In this document: in pieces, positions 33,481 through 44,723 of the stretch | Layout of the letters: every line of letters starts with the position of its first letter | Numbering within the stretch: position 1 is the first letter of the stretch | Source: Microbacterium hydrocarbonoxydans | GTDB lineage: Bacteria > Actinomycetota > Actinomycetes > Actinomycetales > Microbacteriaceae | Direction of reading: 5' to 3' | Length of the DNA stretch: 64,000 nt | Assembly: GCF_900105205.1 (NCBI RefSeq) | Contig: NZ_FNSQ01000005.1 | Location: forward strand, 372,001 to 436,000 | Notes under the pieces: generated by a model | What the model was told of the DNA's origin: nothing | Databases searched by the model: none | The model's input: the letters and a program-made list of their open reading frames with translations, nothing else | Program-made: the position numbers and the translations under genes

Positions 33481-34410
33481 TCAGACGAAGGTGACGGTCT
33501 GCTGCAGGCGGGTGCGGATGTCGAACAGCTCGTTGCCGCCGATCGCCCTGGCACCGGCAACGCCCTGGCGCAGCACCATCGCGAGCGCACTGCGTCGCAC
33601 CACCACGACCGGGACGCCGCGGCTGCTGCCGAGGGGCGTGACAGCCTGGGCCAGGTCGTCGTCGGGAAGGACGACGATCACCCCTCCGAACTTCACGCGG
33701 GCGGCCTTGGCGACGGAGCGCATGCGCGCGAGTGCCGCGGTGACGGGCGCTCGGGTTCCGAGGCTCGGGCCGGTGATCTCGCCGCGGCGGAACCCGACGA
33801 CCCCGCCGAAGTCCTCGGACATCACGGCATAGAGCCCGGACGGACTGAGCACCACGTGGTCGAGCTTGTCGTCGGCATCCCGGCCGGTCGCGACGTCGTG
33901 CCACACGGTGAACCCCATGCCCAGGGCGCTCACGGTGCGGGCGGTCGCCTCTTCGGCGAGGGCGTCGGCGAGCAGGCGACGCAGATCACGCGGCGCCGAG
34001 CGCACGAGCGCGGGGTCATAAGGGTCGGGAACCTCGACACCGCGGCCCGCCCATTCGCGGATGAGGGTCAGATAACGCTCGCGCCGCCAGCCGCCGGGGT
34101 GTCCGTAGGAGCGAGCCCGCGGACGGGTGTCGGTGCGGGTCGCCGCTTGAGGGCGCCAGCCGTTCCACTCGGGCTCTGCCGGGATGCCGGGGTGCGCCCC
34201 CGAGCGCCGGTCGTACGCCGCGCGGTCCTCCGGCGTGCCGATCAGCTCCCAGGCGCGCTGCACCTGGATGAACACGGCCGCATCCCCGCCGGTGTCCGGA
34301 TGCGTCTGGCGGAGGCGCAGCCGGTAGGCGCGACGCAGCTCGACGTCATCGACGGCGGGATCCACCCCGAGGACCTCATACGCCGACGCGGAGAGCGGGC
34401 TGTCGAACAT
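33481..34410 (-). CDS. J-domain protein with C-terminal NERD-like domain
   Basis: A 309-residue soluble protein. Residues 1-70 are a J-domain ('SAYEVLGVDPAVDDVELRRA', 'QTHPDTGGDAAVFIQVQRAW') with the essential HPD motif, so it should stimulate an Hsp70 partner. After a linker (70-140), residues about 160-260 resemble a NERD nuclease-like fold ('DKLDHVVLSPSGLYAVMSED', 'KFGGVIVVLPDDD'), although the Lys expected in a nuclease E-x-K is not evident. The combination is unusual, and the chromosomal dnaJ role is unlikely given the lack of Gly/Phe and zinc domains. It directly abuts the hairpin-repeat patch. ATG start with GGAGAG upstream. Confidence 0.75.
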   Translation of the reverse strand: MFDSPLSASAYEVLGVDPAVDDVELRRAYRLRLRQTHPDTGGDAAVFIQVQRAWELIGTPEDRAAYDRRSGAHPGIPAEPEWNGWRPQAATRTDTRPRARSYGHPGGWRRERYLTLIREWAGRGVEVPDPYDPALVRSAPRDLRRLLADALAEEATARTVSALGMGFTVWHDVATGRDADDKLDHVVLSPSGLYAVMSEDFGGVVGFRRGEITGPSLGTRAPVTAALARMRSVAKAARVKFGGVIVVLPDDDLAQAVTPLGSSRGVPVVVVRRSALAMVLRQGVAGARAIGGNELFDIRTRLQQTVTFV

Positions 34411-34461
34411 CGCTCTCCTTCCGAGATCGCGGCATCCAGGATATCCGGGCGCTGTTGTGGA

Positions 34462-35136
34462 TCAGCCCGACGATGACGGAGGACCGGCGGGCACGTCGAC
34501 GATGCGCTCCTCGCCCGTCACCGGCACGACGGAACCAGCGGATGCCGCGGCGAGGCCATCGGCGAGTTCGGTCACCTGTCCCGCGGGCACCCACGCCTCG
34601 AGGGTCACCGCTGCTGCGTACCGAGGTTCGCCGAGCGTGGCCCTGTGACGCGACACCCACTCGCGCAGGAGGTTGTCGTAGCGGCCGGCCTCGGCGTGCG
34701 GAACCTCGAGCATCACCTGCGTGAGCGACTCCCGCCGCAGCAGCGATGCGAGGTCGAGGGCCTCCGACACGGCCGAGGAGTAGGCGCGCACGAGCCCTCC
34801 GGCACCGAGCTTCACTCCGCCGAAGTATCGCGTCACCACGGCGACGACATCGGTCAGTTCGCGCCGCCTCAGCACCTCGAGCATCGGCACTCCTGCGGTG
34901 CCGGACGGCTCACCGTCGTCCGACGAACGCGCCTGATCGCCGAGGAGCCCGGTCACCATCGCGCTGCAGTTGTGTCGGGCGTCCCACCACCGCTTGCGGA
35001 GGCGGGCGATCACGGCATCCGCGTCCTCGACCGATCCGACGGGTTCGACGGTCGCGATGAACCGCGACTTCTTGACCACCAGCTCGTGCTCCACCGGCGC
35101 GGCGATCGTGGCCGGGTAGCTGCGGGGCGGGGTCAT
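34462..35136 (-). CDS. YigZ/IMPACT family protein
   Basis: A 224-residue protein of the UPF0029/IMPACT family. The start 'MTPPRSYPATIA' is at ATG 35136. Hallmarks are 'KKSRFIATVEPV', 'RHNCSAMVTG', 'SSDDGEPSGTAGVPMLEVL' and 'VVAVVTRYFGGVKLGAGGLV'. The C-terminal third is the usual DUF1949-like domain. The bacterial role is unclear (a translation-related function has been proposed for eukaryotic homologues). Single gene between the J-domain gene and an aldo/keto reductase. Confidence 0.9.
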   Translation of the reverse strand: MTPPRSYPATIAAPVEHELVVKKSRFIATVEPVGSVEDADAVIARLRKRWWDARHNCSAMVTGLLGDQARSSDDGEPSGTAGVPMLEVLRRRELTDVVAVVTRYFGGVKLGAGGLVRAYSSAVSEALDLASLLRRESLTQVMLEVPHAEAGRYDNLLREWVSRHRATLGEPRYAAAVTLEAWVPAGQVTELADGLAAASAGSVVPVTGEERIVDVPAGPPSSSG

Positions 35137-35167
35137 CCGCCTCAGACTACCCAGCGCACGCGCCGGC

Positions 35168-37799
<2,632 letters not shown>

Positions 37800-37945
37800 C
37801 GATCGAACCTCCGGTGTTCCTGGCCGCGAGCCGTCGCGGCATCCTTCCGACCGTACTTGCCGATCGTGGATGGTGAAGAACCGAATCGATTCGATATCCT
37901 TGTTCGACCCCCGATCATCCCCCAGTACTGCGAGCCGCTTCCCTC

Positions 37946-39418
37946 ATGGCCACCTCCCTCACCACGGGCCGTCCGTGGCGTGTCATCCTGTCGTTCTCCA
38001 TCCCGCTGCTCCTCGGCAACGTCGTCCAGCAGCTCTACCAGTTCGCCGACGCCGTCGTCGTCGGACGCCACCTCGGCGTCGAGTCGCTCGCCGCGGTCGG
38101 CGCCACCGGCAGCCTGCTCTTCCTGCTGATCGGCTTCGCCTGGGGCCTCACCAGCGGTTTCGCCATCCCGATCGCGCAGGCCTTCGGCGCCGGCGACGGC
38201 GCGGCGGTGCGCAGATCGGTCGCGACCGGCGTGATCCTGACCGGCATCACGAGCGTGGTGCTCACGGTGGTCGCGCCGCTCATCGCCGCACCCACGCTCG
38301 CGCTCCTGCAGACTCCTCCCGAGCTCATGGCGGAGGCGACGACCTTCACGCAGATCAGCTTCCTCGGCGCGAGCGCGACCATGTTCTTCAACTACCTCTC
38401 GGCGATCATCCGCGCGATCGGCGACTCCCGCACGCCGCTGATCTTCCTCACCGTCTCGTGCGCCCTGAACGTCGGTCTCGTGATCCTGATGGTCGGCCCG
38501 CTCGAGTGGGGCGTCGGCGGGGCGGCTCTCGCCACGGTCGTCGCGCAGGCGGTGTCCGTGGCGCTGTGCCTTGAGTTCGTCCGCCGCCGCCTGCCGATGC
38601 TGCACCTGCGCCGCGTGGACTGGCAGGTCACCGGCGACGACATCCGCGAGCACCTGCGCCTCGGCCTGCCGATGGGATTCCAGGCTTCGATCATCGCGAT
38701 CGGCACGCTCACCGTGCAGGTCGCGTTGAACACGCTCGGCTCGGAGGCGGTCGCCGCCTACACGACGGCCTCGCGAGTCGACGGACTGGCGGTGGCGTTC
38801 CTGTCGTCGCTGGGGCTGGCGTCGTCGATGTATGCCGCGCAGAACCTCGGCGGTCGTCGGCCCGACCGCATCCGCCGCGGCGTGGTCGAGGGAACCTGGA
38901 TGGCCGTCGCCGCCGGCATCGCCCTCGGCGTGATCATCATCGCGTTCGGCACGCCCATGGTGCGCCTGTTCGTGGGCGAGGGGTCGGACGAGGTCGTCAG
39001 GCTCGCCCACCTCATGCTCATCATCAACGGATGCGGCTACTGGGCGCTCGGCGTGCTCTTCGTGCTCCGCGGCGCGCTGCAGGGCCTCGGCCACACCCTC
39101 GTCCCGACGGTCACCGGTGTGATCGAGCTGGTGATGCGCGTGGGCGCGGCGCTCGTGCTCGGGGCGTTGACCGGATTCGAGGGCGTCGCGCTGAGCAATC
39201 CGCTAGCCTGGCTCGGAGCGATCGTGCTGCTGGTGCCCGCGTACGTCCGCGCCCATCGCTCTCTCGCCCGTCTGCCCGTCGACCCGGTGGAGAGCACGGA
39301 GACCTCTGCCATGGCGATCGTCGGCCCGACCGACGGCTCGATGGTGGTCGATGCAGTGGTCACGCAGCCACTGCGGGTGGTGCGCGGCTCGCGTTTCGGG
39401 TGGTTGAAGCGCCGCTGA
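37946..39418 (+). CDS. MATE-family multidrug/toxin efflux protein
   Basis: A 490-residue multi-spanning exporter. 'RVILSFSIPLLLGNVVQQLY' starts helix 1, and 'LYQFADAVVVGRHLGVESLA' is the MATE signature around the cation site. The two-fold repeat of the family is visible ('GLPMGFQASIIAIGTLTVQV' opens the second half). Up to 12 helices, then a polar tail of about 55 residues. The ATG lacks a strong ribosome site, so a slightly different start cannot be excluded. Substrate unknown. Confidence 0.92.
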   Translation: MATSLTTGRPWRVILSFSIPLLLGNVVQQLYQFADAVVVGRHLGVESLAAVGATGSLLFLLIGFAWGLTSGFAIPIAQAFGAGDGAAVRRSVATGVILTGITSVVLTVVAPLIAAPTLALLQTPPELMAEATTFTQISFLGASATMFFNYLSAIIRAIGDSRTPLIFLTVSCALNVGLVILMVGPLEWGVGGAALATVVAQAVSVALCLEFVRRRLPMLHLRRVDWQVTGDDIREHLRLGLPMGFQASIIAIGTLTVQVALNTLGSEAVAAYTTASRVDGLAVAFLSSLGLASSMYAAQNLGGRRPDRIRRGVVEGTWMAVAAGIALGVIIIAFGTPMVRLFVGEGSDEVVRLAHLMLIINGCGYWALGVLFVLRGALQGLGHTLVPTVTGVIELVMRVGAALVLGALTGFEGVALSNPLAWLGAIVLLVPAYVRAHRSLARLPVDPVESTETSAMAIVGPTDGSMVVDAVVTQPLRVVRGSRFGWLKRR

Positions 39419-39520
39419 ACGGCACGACACGATTTCAGAACATCATCCTTGAGATGGATGCCCCGCATACCGACACTTCGTAATGTTGGTTGTACGGAGG
39501 GTCCGTCGACCGGGGGGGTC

Positions 39521-39931
39521 ATGATGACGTCATCAAGGGTGGCAAACGAACTGGCATCGATTCTGGTGCCGATCGGAACTGTGGGAGCGGTGCTCGCCGC
39601 GATCTGCGCGATCGTCGCCGGCATCGCGATCATGCGCGGCGCGGCGGGGTTGGTCGGTGGAGCGGTCGGACTCTGGATTCCGAGCGCCATGCTGAGCTCC
39701 ACCGCCTCATTCGCCAGCCAGTGGCTGCCACTGGTGATCGCGGGAGCGTCGCTCGTCGCGATGCTGATCATCGGTGCGATCGGTCGCGGGGCGCTGGGCG
39801 CAGGTGCGCCGGCGCGGGAGGCCGCGCGTACCGCACGTGCACAGGCACTCGCCGATGCGCCGGAGACGGTGACGGCGCCACGCGTAACCGTGGCGCCGAG
39901 CACGGGCAGTCAGCCCGCGCTCGCCGGCTGA
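39521..39931 (+). CDS. Small membrane protein, hypothetical
   Basis: A 136-residue protein starting at tandem ATG codons (39521/39524) after a G-rich stretch. Three hydrophobic segments span about residues 14-43 ('TVGAVLAAICAIVAGIAIMR'), 45-65 and 70-92. The C-terminal ~40 residues are Ala/Pro-rich and cytoplasmic-like. Not recognised. It stands between the MATE gene and the convergent Lrp-type regulator. Confidence 0.6.
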   Translation: MMTSSRVANELASILVPIGTVGAVLAAICAIVAGIAIMRGAAGLVGGAVGLWIPSAMLSSTASFASQWLPLVIAGASLVAMLIIGAIGRGALGAGAPAREAARTARAQALADAPETVTAPRVTVAPSTGSQPALAG

Positions 39932-39957
39932 CGTCTCCGCGACGCCGGGCGCCCGCG

Positions 39958-40425
39958 TCACCGACCGAGCAGGCCGGTGCCGTCGCGCAGCTCGAACACC
40001 AGCTGCGTCTCCGTTCCGCGGACGACGGGGTGGATCGTGATGTGCTCGAGAACGATGTCGCGCAGCGCCGTGGCATCCTGCACGGCCACGTGCACGAGGA
40101 AGTCGTCGACCCCGGCCACGTGGAACACCTGCAGCACGCGCGGGATGCCGGCGAGGGCGTCGAAGAGCGCGGTGACCGTCGGCCCCGTGTGATTGGCGAG
40201 CCGCACCTTAATCATGGCCTGCAGCGGGTAGCCCAGTGCAGCCTCGTCGACCCTGACCCTGGTGTCGCGGATCACGCCGCGCTCGCGCAGCGCGCGGACG
40301 CGATGCGCGCAGGTCGACTCGGCGAGACCCAGCGAGTGCGCGAGCGCCTTGTTGGTGATCTCGGCGTCGCGGGTGAGGGCGGCGAGGATCTCGAGGTCGA
40401 CCTCATCGAGTTGTGCTTTCGTCAA
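39958..40425 (-). CDS. Lrp/AsnC-family regulator
   Basis: A 155-residue amino-acid-responsive regulator. The TTG start is firmly set by AAGGAGG 8 bases upstream. The N-terminal helix-turn-helix ('NKALAHSLGLAESTCAHRVR') is followed by the RAM ligand domain ('QVFHVAGVDDFLVHVAVQDA'). It is divergent from the Cys/Met PLP enzyme at 40538 with a 112-base shared region, the normal arrangement for a dedicated regulator, so it probably controls that gene in response to an amino acid such as methionine or cysteine. Confidence 0.92.
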   Translation of the reverse strand: MTKAQLDEVDLEILAALTRDAEITNKALAHSLGLAESTCAHRVRALRERGVIRDTRVRVDEAALGYPLQAMIKVRLANHTGPTVTALFDALAGIPRVLQVFHVAGVDDFLVHVAVQDATALRDIVLEHITIHPVVRGTETQLVFELRDGTGLLGR

Positions 40426-40537
40426 CGTCCGCGCCTCCTTCGGCGAGTAATCGACTCAGAATAGCGGGATCGGCGCAAAGAGTGACGGATCCTGTCGAAT
40501 CGACGCGCGACCACCGCGTTTCGGGCAACGTGAGGGG

Positions 40538-41776
40538 ATGACTGCACCGTGGCATCCCGACACCCTCGCTGTGCGCAGCGGCCGCTCCGACCTCGAAGGC
40601 CTCGGCGTGCATGCGCTCCCCATCGACCTGTCGACGACCAACCCGCTCCCGGACATCGAGCGCGGCGGCGACTCCTACGAGGCGATGGCCATGGGCGGCC
40701 GTCCTCCCGCCGACGGCAGCATGGTCTACGCGCGGCTCTGGAACCCGACGGTCGCGCGATTCGAGGATGCGCTCGCCGAGCTCGAGCACGCCGAGGCCTC
40801 GGTCGCCTTCTCGTCGGGGATGGCCGCGATGACCGCCGTCATCCTGGCGCACGGCCCCGCTGCCGGCAAGAGTCACGTGGTCGCGGTGCGGCCGCTGTAC
40901 GGCGGCACGGACCATCTGCTGGGCTCTGGACTCCTGGGGGTGCAGACGACGTACTGCGACCCGACGGAGGTGGCGTCCGCGATCCGTCCCGACACCGGCC
41001 TGGTCGTCGTCGAGACGCCGGCCAATCCCACCCTCGACATCGCCGACATCGCTGCGGTGGTCGCACAGGCCGGGACCGTGCCGGTGGTCGTCGACAACAC
41101 CTTCGCCACGCCGGTGCTGCAGAATCCGATCGCACTCGGGGCGGCGATGTCGCTGCACAGTGCCACGAAGTATCTCGGTGGGCACGGCGATGTCATCGCC
41201 GGGGTCGTCGCGTGCAGCGAGGACACGGCCGAGGCGCTGCGCCGAGTGCGCGCGGTGACCGGCGGGCTGCTGCATCCGCTGGGCGCGTACCTCCTGCACC
41301 GCGGATTGACGACCCTCCCGGTGCGCATGCGCGCCCAGCAGGAGAGCGCGCGGCGCGTCGTCGAGTGGCTGCTCGATCGCCCCGAGGTCGCCGAGGTGTT
41401 CTATCCCGGAGTCGACGGCGACCCGCAGGGCATCCTCGGTCGGCAGATGCGCGGGACGGGCGCGATGATCGCGATGCGGATGCGCGGCGGGTACTCCGCG
41501 GCATCCGCCGTCGTGACGTCCACCGCGCTGTTCACGCACGCGGTCTCGCTCGGCGGCGTGGATTCGCTGATCCAGCATCCCGCTGCTCTCACGCATCGGC
41601 CCGTGCCTGCGGATGCGCGGCCGGACTCGGACGTGCTGCGTCTGTCGATCGGCCTCGAGAACGCCGACGACCTGATCGCGGATCTTGCGGGAGCCTTCTC
41701 CACTCTCCCGCCTGCGGCGGACCCGATGAAGGACCGGTTTGTGGATCAGCTACAAGGAACTGAGTCTCAAGTCTGA
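40538..41776 (+). CDS. Cys/Met-metabolism PLP enzyme (cystathionine synthase/lyase or methionine gamma-lyase type)
   Basis: A 412-residue fold-type I PLP enzyme. 'FSSGMAAMTAVILAH' and 'VVAVRPLYGGTDHLL' bind the cofactor phosphate, 'PTLDIADIAAVVAQAGTVPV' and 'VVVDNTFATPVLQNP' hold the Asp, and 'HSATKYLGGHGDVIAG' contains the Schiff-base Lys. The late 'HAVSLGGVDSLIQHPAALTH' is the family's substrate-side signature. Whether it makes cystathionine or cleaves methionine or cystathionine cannot be decided. Regulation by the divergent Lrp-type gene suggests a role in sulfur amino-acid breakdown or balance. Confidence 0.92.
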   Translation: MTAPWHPDTLAVRSGRSDLEGLGVHALPIDLSTTNPLPDIERGGDSYEAMAMGGRPPADGSMVYARLWNPTVARFEDALAELEHAEASVAFSSGMAAMTAVILAHGPAAGKSHVVAVRPLYGGTDHLLGSGLLGVQTTYCDPTEVASAIRPDTGLVVVETPANPTLDIADIAAVVAQAGTVPVVVDNTFATPVLQNPIALGAAMSLHSATKYLGGHGDVIAGVVACSEDTAEALRRVRAVTGGLLHPLGAYLLHRGLTTLPVRMRAQQESARRVVEWLLDRPEVAEVFYPGVDGDPQGILGRQMRGTGAMIAMRMRGGYSAASAVVTSTALFTHAVSLGGVDSLIQHPAALTHRPVPADARPDSDVLRLSIGLENADDLIADLAGAFSTLPPAADPMKDRFVDQLQGTESQV

Positions 41777-41873
41777 CGGGATCTGGTTCCACGGCGCAAA
41801 CCTGTGCAGCACCTGAGAGCACGCCCATACACTCGCCGGTGGCAACGACGCCACTGACCCCCGGGAGTTCTCA

Positions 41874-43307
41874 ATGACGAGTGCAAAGCCCCACGCGCAC
41901 GGAATCGGCATGCGCATCGCCGTGATCGTGCTGAGCCTGCTATTGGCCGCGATGGTGATCCTGTTCTTCCTGACCACGGGCAAGATCGCGGCCGGTGCTG
42001 CCGAGCTCGCAGACGGAACGACCACCGCGAGGGACGGATCGGCGGATCTCGCGGCAGGTGCCGGTGATCTCTCGGCCGGCGTGGATGAACTCGCCGCCGG
42101 AAGCGAGAAGCTGGCCGCTGGAGCCGACAGCGCGCACACCGGGTCGGAGAAGGTGGCAGCCGGAGCGCAGAGCGCGTCGACGGGTGCCGCGGCTCTCGCC
42201 ATCGGTGCCGACACACTCGCCGTTGGCGCCTCGAACGCTGCGGACGGAGCTGCTCGGCTCAGTGCCGGCACGACGTCGGCGCTCTCGGGCGCGCAGCGGC
42301 TCGACTCGGGTGCCGCGGATCTGGATGCCGGAGCGCAGCGCCTCGTCGACGGCGCGACCACACTCTCCGCGGGAGTGAACGGTGCCCACCAGGTCGCGAA
42401 CAAGCTGCTCGTCGGAGCGAACGACTTCAAGACCAAGGTCGACGCCGCGGTCCCGGCCGCCGCCATCCCGCAGCTTCAGGCCCTTGCAGACCCCACGGCG
42501 GCGGCCGCCATCAAGGGTGCGGCAGGGGGTGCGCCGGTGAACTCGCAGAAGCTCGCCGACGCCCTGAAGCAGCTGGCCGCCAGCGACGGAGCCGAGGGCA
42601 CTCAGCTCGACCAGCTCGCGATGCTCGCCGCCGGTCTGGATCAGCAGGTCGACGGCATCGCCGGTGCCGCCGCAGCGGCACCCGGGCTCGCCGGGGGGAC
42701 CCTCGCTACGGTCGACGCCTCGAAGAAGTTGGCCGCGGGTGCGAACGCCCTCGTGAACGGCGATGCCACCCAGGGGTGGCCGGGCACCGTCGCGCTCGTG
42801 TCTCCGCGGGGCGCGCCCGCGCTCGTCGCCGGAGCGCAGGAGCTCAAGGCGGGTACCGGCACGCTCGCCGCCGGCACGGGCTCGCTGCTCACGGGGCTGG
42901 AGTCGCTGGCATCCGGCGCGACCTCGCTGCATGACGGATCCGTGCGTCTCAGCTCGGGTGCCGCTGACCTCGACGCCGGGGCCACCGCGCTCGCGCAGGG
43001 TGCGGAGACGCTGAGGGTCGGCGCCTTCGACCTCAGTACGGGTGTCGGGGATCTGTCCGACGGTGCGGCGACCGTGGCCGCCGGCTCCGGAGAGCTGGCC
43101 GCGGGCGGAGACAGGCTGGAGGTCGGCGCGGCCGACCTCGCCGAGGGCAACGGCCTCATCGCCGATGGCTCCGGCACGCTCGCGACGGCCACAGCCGGTG
43201 CGGCGCCGTCGATGCTGCCGTGGATGCTCGTCGTCGCACTGGCGGGACTCATCGCGGTCGGGTTCTGGGTCGGTCATCGCGTCAGCCACCGCCGCGCCGT
43301 GGCCTGA
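41874..43307 (+). CDS. Heptad-repeat membrane protein (YhgE/Pip-like coil)
   Basis: A 477-residue protein with a membrane helix at about 13-35 ('IAVIVLSLLLAAMVILFFLT'), a long extracytoplasmic region of degenerate seven-residue repeats (pattern A-x-G-A-x-x-L, for example 'DLAAGAGDLSAGVDELAAGS'), and a C-terminal helix ('LPWMLVVALAGLIAVGFWVG') plus a basic tail. The coil has two blocks (about 38-170 and 300-440) separated by a non-repetitive region. Similar coils occur in YhgE/Pip and some RND-associated proteins, where a spacer or envelope role is proposed. GGGAG precedes the ATG. No operon partner. Confidence 0.8.
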   Translation: MTSAKPHAHGIGMRIAVIVLSLLLAAMVILFFLTTGKIAAGAAELADGTTTARDGSADLAAGAGDLSAGVDELAAGSEKLAAGADSAHTGSEKVAAGAQSASTGAAALAIGADTLAVGASNAADGAARLSAGTTSALSGAQRLDSGAADLDAGAQRLVDGATTLSAGVNGAHQVANKLLVGANDFKTKVDAAVPAAAIPQLQALADPTAAAAIKGAAGGAPVNSQKLADALKQLAASDGAEGTQLDQLAMLAAGLDQQVDGIAGAAAAAPGLAGGTLATVDASKKLAAGANALVNGDATQGWPGTVALVSPRGAPALVAGAQELKAGTGTLAAGTGSLLTGLESLASGATSLHDGSVRLSSGAADLDAGATALAQGAETLRVGAFDLSTGVGDLSDGAATVAAGSGELAAGGDRLEVGAADLAEGNGLIADGSGTLATATAGAAPSMLPWMLVVALAGLIAVGFWVGHRVSHRRAVA

Positions 43308-43317
43308 GGCGCGGCCC

Positions 43318-43480
43318 GGCACCCGCTGTCCCGGCATCCGCTGTCCCGGCATCCGCTCGCTGCGAAGGAGATCTCTCGCTCCGAAGGAGTCGATTCCCAC
43401 TCGGGTCCTTCGCTGGATGAGTTCTCCTTCGCAAGGGATACAGGGGATGCAAAGGATGCAGGGGATGCAGGGGATGCCGA
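43318..43480. repeat. Two short tandem repeats in the gap before the thioesterase
   Basis: CGCTGTCCCGGCATC is repeated about 2.5 times near 43324-43360. The stretch near 43440-43482 reads GGGGATGCAAAGGATGCAGGG and further 10-base units of AGGGGATGC. Between them CGCTNCGAAGGAG occurs twice (about 43360 and 43380), with a related CTTCGCAAGG at 43427. The interval is non-coding and convergent, and these look like slippage products. Confidence 0.6.
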
Positions 43481-43502
43481 CCATCCGCCTTCCGGCCCCA
43501 CG

Positions 43503-43970
43503 CTACGGAAGGCGGATGGTCCCCGTGGCCAGCCGCTCGGTCGGCATCCGATCCCGGTTGTAGGTGATCTCGCTGTATCCGTGCGGGGTGGGGGCGCCGT
43601 CCTCGTCGAGGCTCACGAAGACGATCTTCTCGATCGTGAGGATGCGCTTGCGGGTGATCATGTTGCGCGCGACGGCGCGCATGGTGAGTGACGTGGTGCC
43701 GAAATGGGTCGCCTGCAGGCCGATCTCGATCAGGTCGCCCTGCACCGCGGAGGCCTCGAAGTTGATCTCGGAGATGTGCTTGGTGACCGCGCGGTAGTTC
43801 CCGAGCTGCACGATCGCGTAGATCGCCGCCTCCTCGTCGATCCACTTCAGGAGGCTGCCGCCGAACAGCGAGCCGTTCGCGTTGAGATCCTCCGGACGCA
43901 CCCATTTGCGGGTGCGGAAGTTGATGCCGTCCTCGGACCACTGCCACTCGGGTGCCTTCTTCTTCGCCAT
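43503..43970 (-). CDS. Acyl-CoA thioesterase, hot-dog fold
   Basis: A 155-residue single hot-dog domain enzyme. Start 'MAKKKAPEWQWSED' at ATG 43970. 'NANGSLFGGSLLKWIDEEAA' matches the YciA/BFIT-type thioesterase signature, with Asn and Asp/Glu near the active site. 'GDLIEIGLQATHFGTTSLTM' is the second conserved block. It is expected to hydrolyse acyl-CoA esters as a hexamer or tetramer. Convergent with the heptad-repeat gene and divergent from the ClpP-like pair. Confidence 0.88.
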   Translation of the reverse strand: MAKKKAPEWQWSEDGINFRTRKWVRPEDLNANGSLFGGSLLKWIDEEAAIYAIVQLGNYRAVTKHISEINFEASAVQGDLIEIGLQATHFGTTSLTMRAVARNMITRKRILTIEKIVFVSLDEDGAPTPHGYSEITYNRDRMPTERLATGTIRLP

Positions 43971-44108
43971 GCCTCGAGGGTAGGAGTGCCGTGAGTCGCG
44001 GGTGTTACGCGGGGGTTCCGAGGGCTGCATCCTCTCCTTCTGCCGTGGGCTGATCCGCCTCGGGCAGAGACCGTCCCGATCGCGTTCATGGCGGCGGATG
44101 CTGGGGGC

Positions 44109-44723
44109 ATGAGCGAAGACACCCCCATCCCGCGGTTCGGACCCGATGCCAGGCGCGCGCTGTTCCACGAGCGCATCCTCGTGCTCGACGGCGCCCTCGA
44201 CGACGACAACGGCACCCTGCTGATGACGCAGCTGCTGACCCTCTCGGCCGAGGATCCGACCGCCGAGATCGCCCTGTGGATCCACTCGCCCGGCGGTTCG
44301 GTGCCGTCGATGCTGGCCATCCGCGACCTCATGACCCTGGTGCCGAACGACGTGTCGACCCTCGCCCTCGGCCTCGCGTGCAGCGCCGGGCAGTTCCTGC
44401 TCTCGGCCGGCACGAAGGGCAAGCGCCGGGCACTGCCGCACGCGCGCATCCTCATGCATCAGGGGTCGGCCGGCATCGGCGGCTCCGCGGTCGAGATCGA
44501 GACGCAGGCCGACGACCTGCGCCACATGCGCGACACCGTGCTCGGGCTCATCGCGGAGGACACCGGTCAGCCCAGGGAGCGCATCTTCGAGGATTCGCTG
44601 CACGACCGCTGGTACACCGCGGAACAGGCGAGGGAGTACGGGTTCATCGACGAGATCGTCGACTCGGCGGCCCATCTGCTGCCACGACGCCGGGCGAGGG
44701 TCGGATTGGGGGCCGGCGCATGA
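44109..44723 (+). CDS. clpP: ClpP-like protease subunit with intact catalytic triad
   Basis: A 204-residue ClpP-family serine peptidase. The start at ATG 44109 ('MSEDTPIPRF') is preferred to an ATG 21 bases earlier. The triad can be placed by alignment to canonical motifs: Ser92 in 'GLACSAGQFLLSAG', His117 in 'RILMHQGSAG' and Asp162 in 'FEDSLHDRW'. Usual blocks 'WIHSPGGSVPSMLAIRDLM' and 'YTAEQAREYGFIDEIVD' are present. It overlaps the next ClpP-like gene by 4 bases (ATGA). The pair appears to be a second, non-housekeeping set, comparable in layout to clpP3-clpP4 of Streptomyces. Confidence 0.92.
   Translation: MSEDTPIPRFGPDARRALFHERILVLDGALDDDNGTLLMTQLLTLSAEDPTAEIALWIHSPGGSVPSMLAIRDLMTLVPNDVSTLALGLACSAGQFLLSAGTKGKRRALPHARILMHQGSAGIGGSAVEIETQADDLRHMRDTVLGLIAEDTGQPRERIFEDSLHDRWYTAEQAREYGFIDEIVDSAAHLLPRRRARVGLGAGA

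Noticed and set aside
32654..33832. Plus-strand protein of 392 codons across the hairpin patch
   Set aside because: It begins inside the LacI gene, changes character with each repeat, ends antisense to the J-domain gene, and has no conserved domain pattern.
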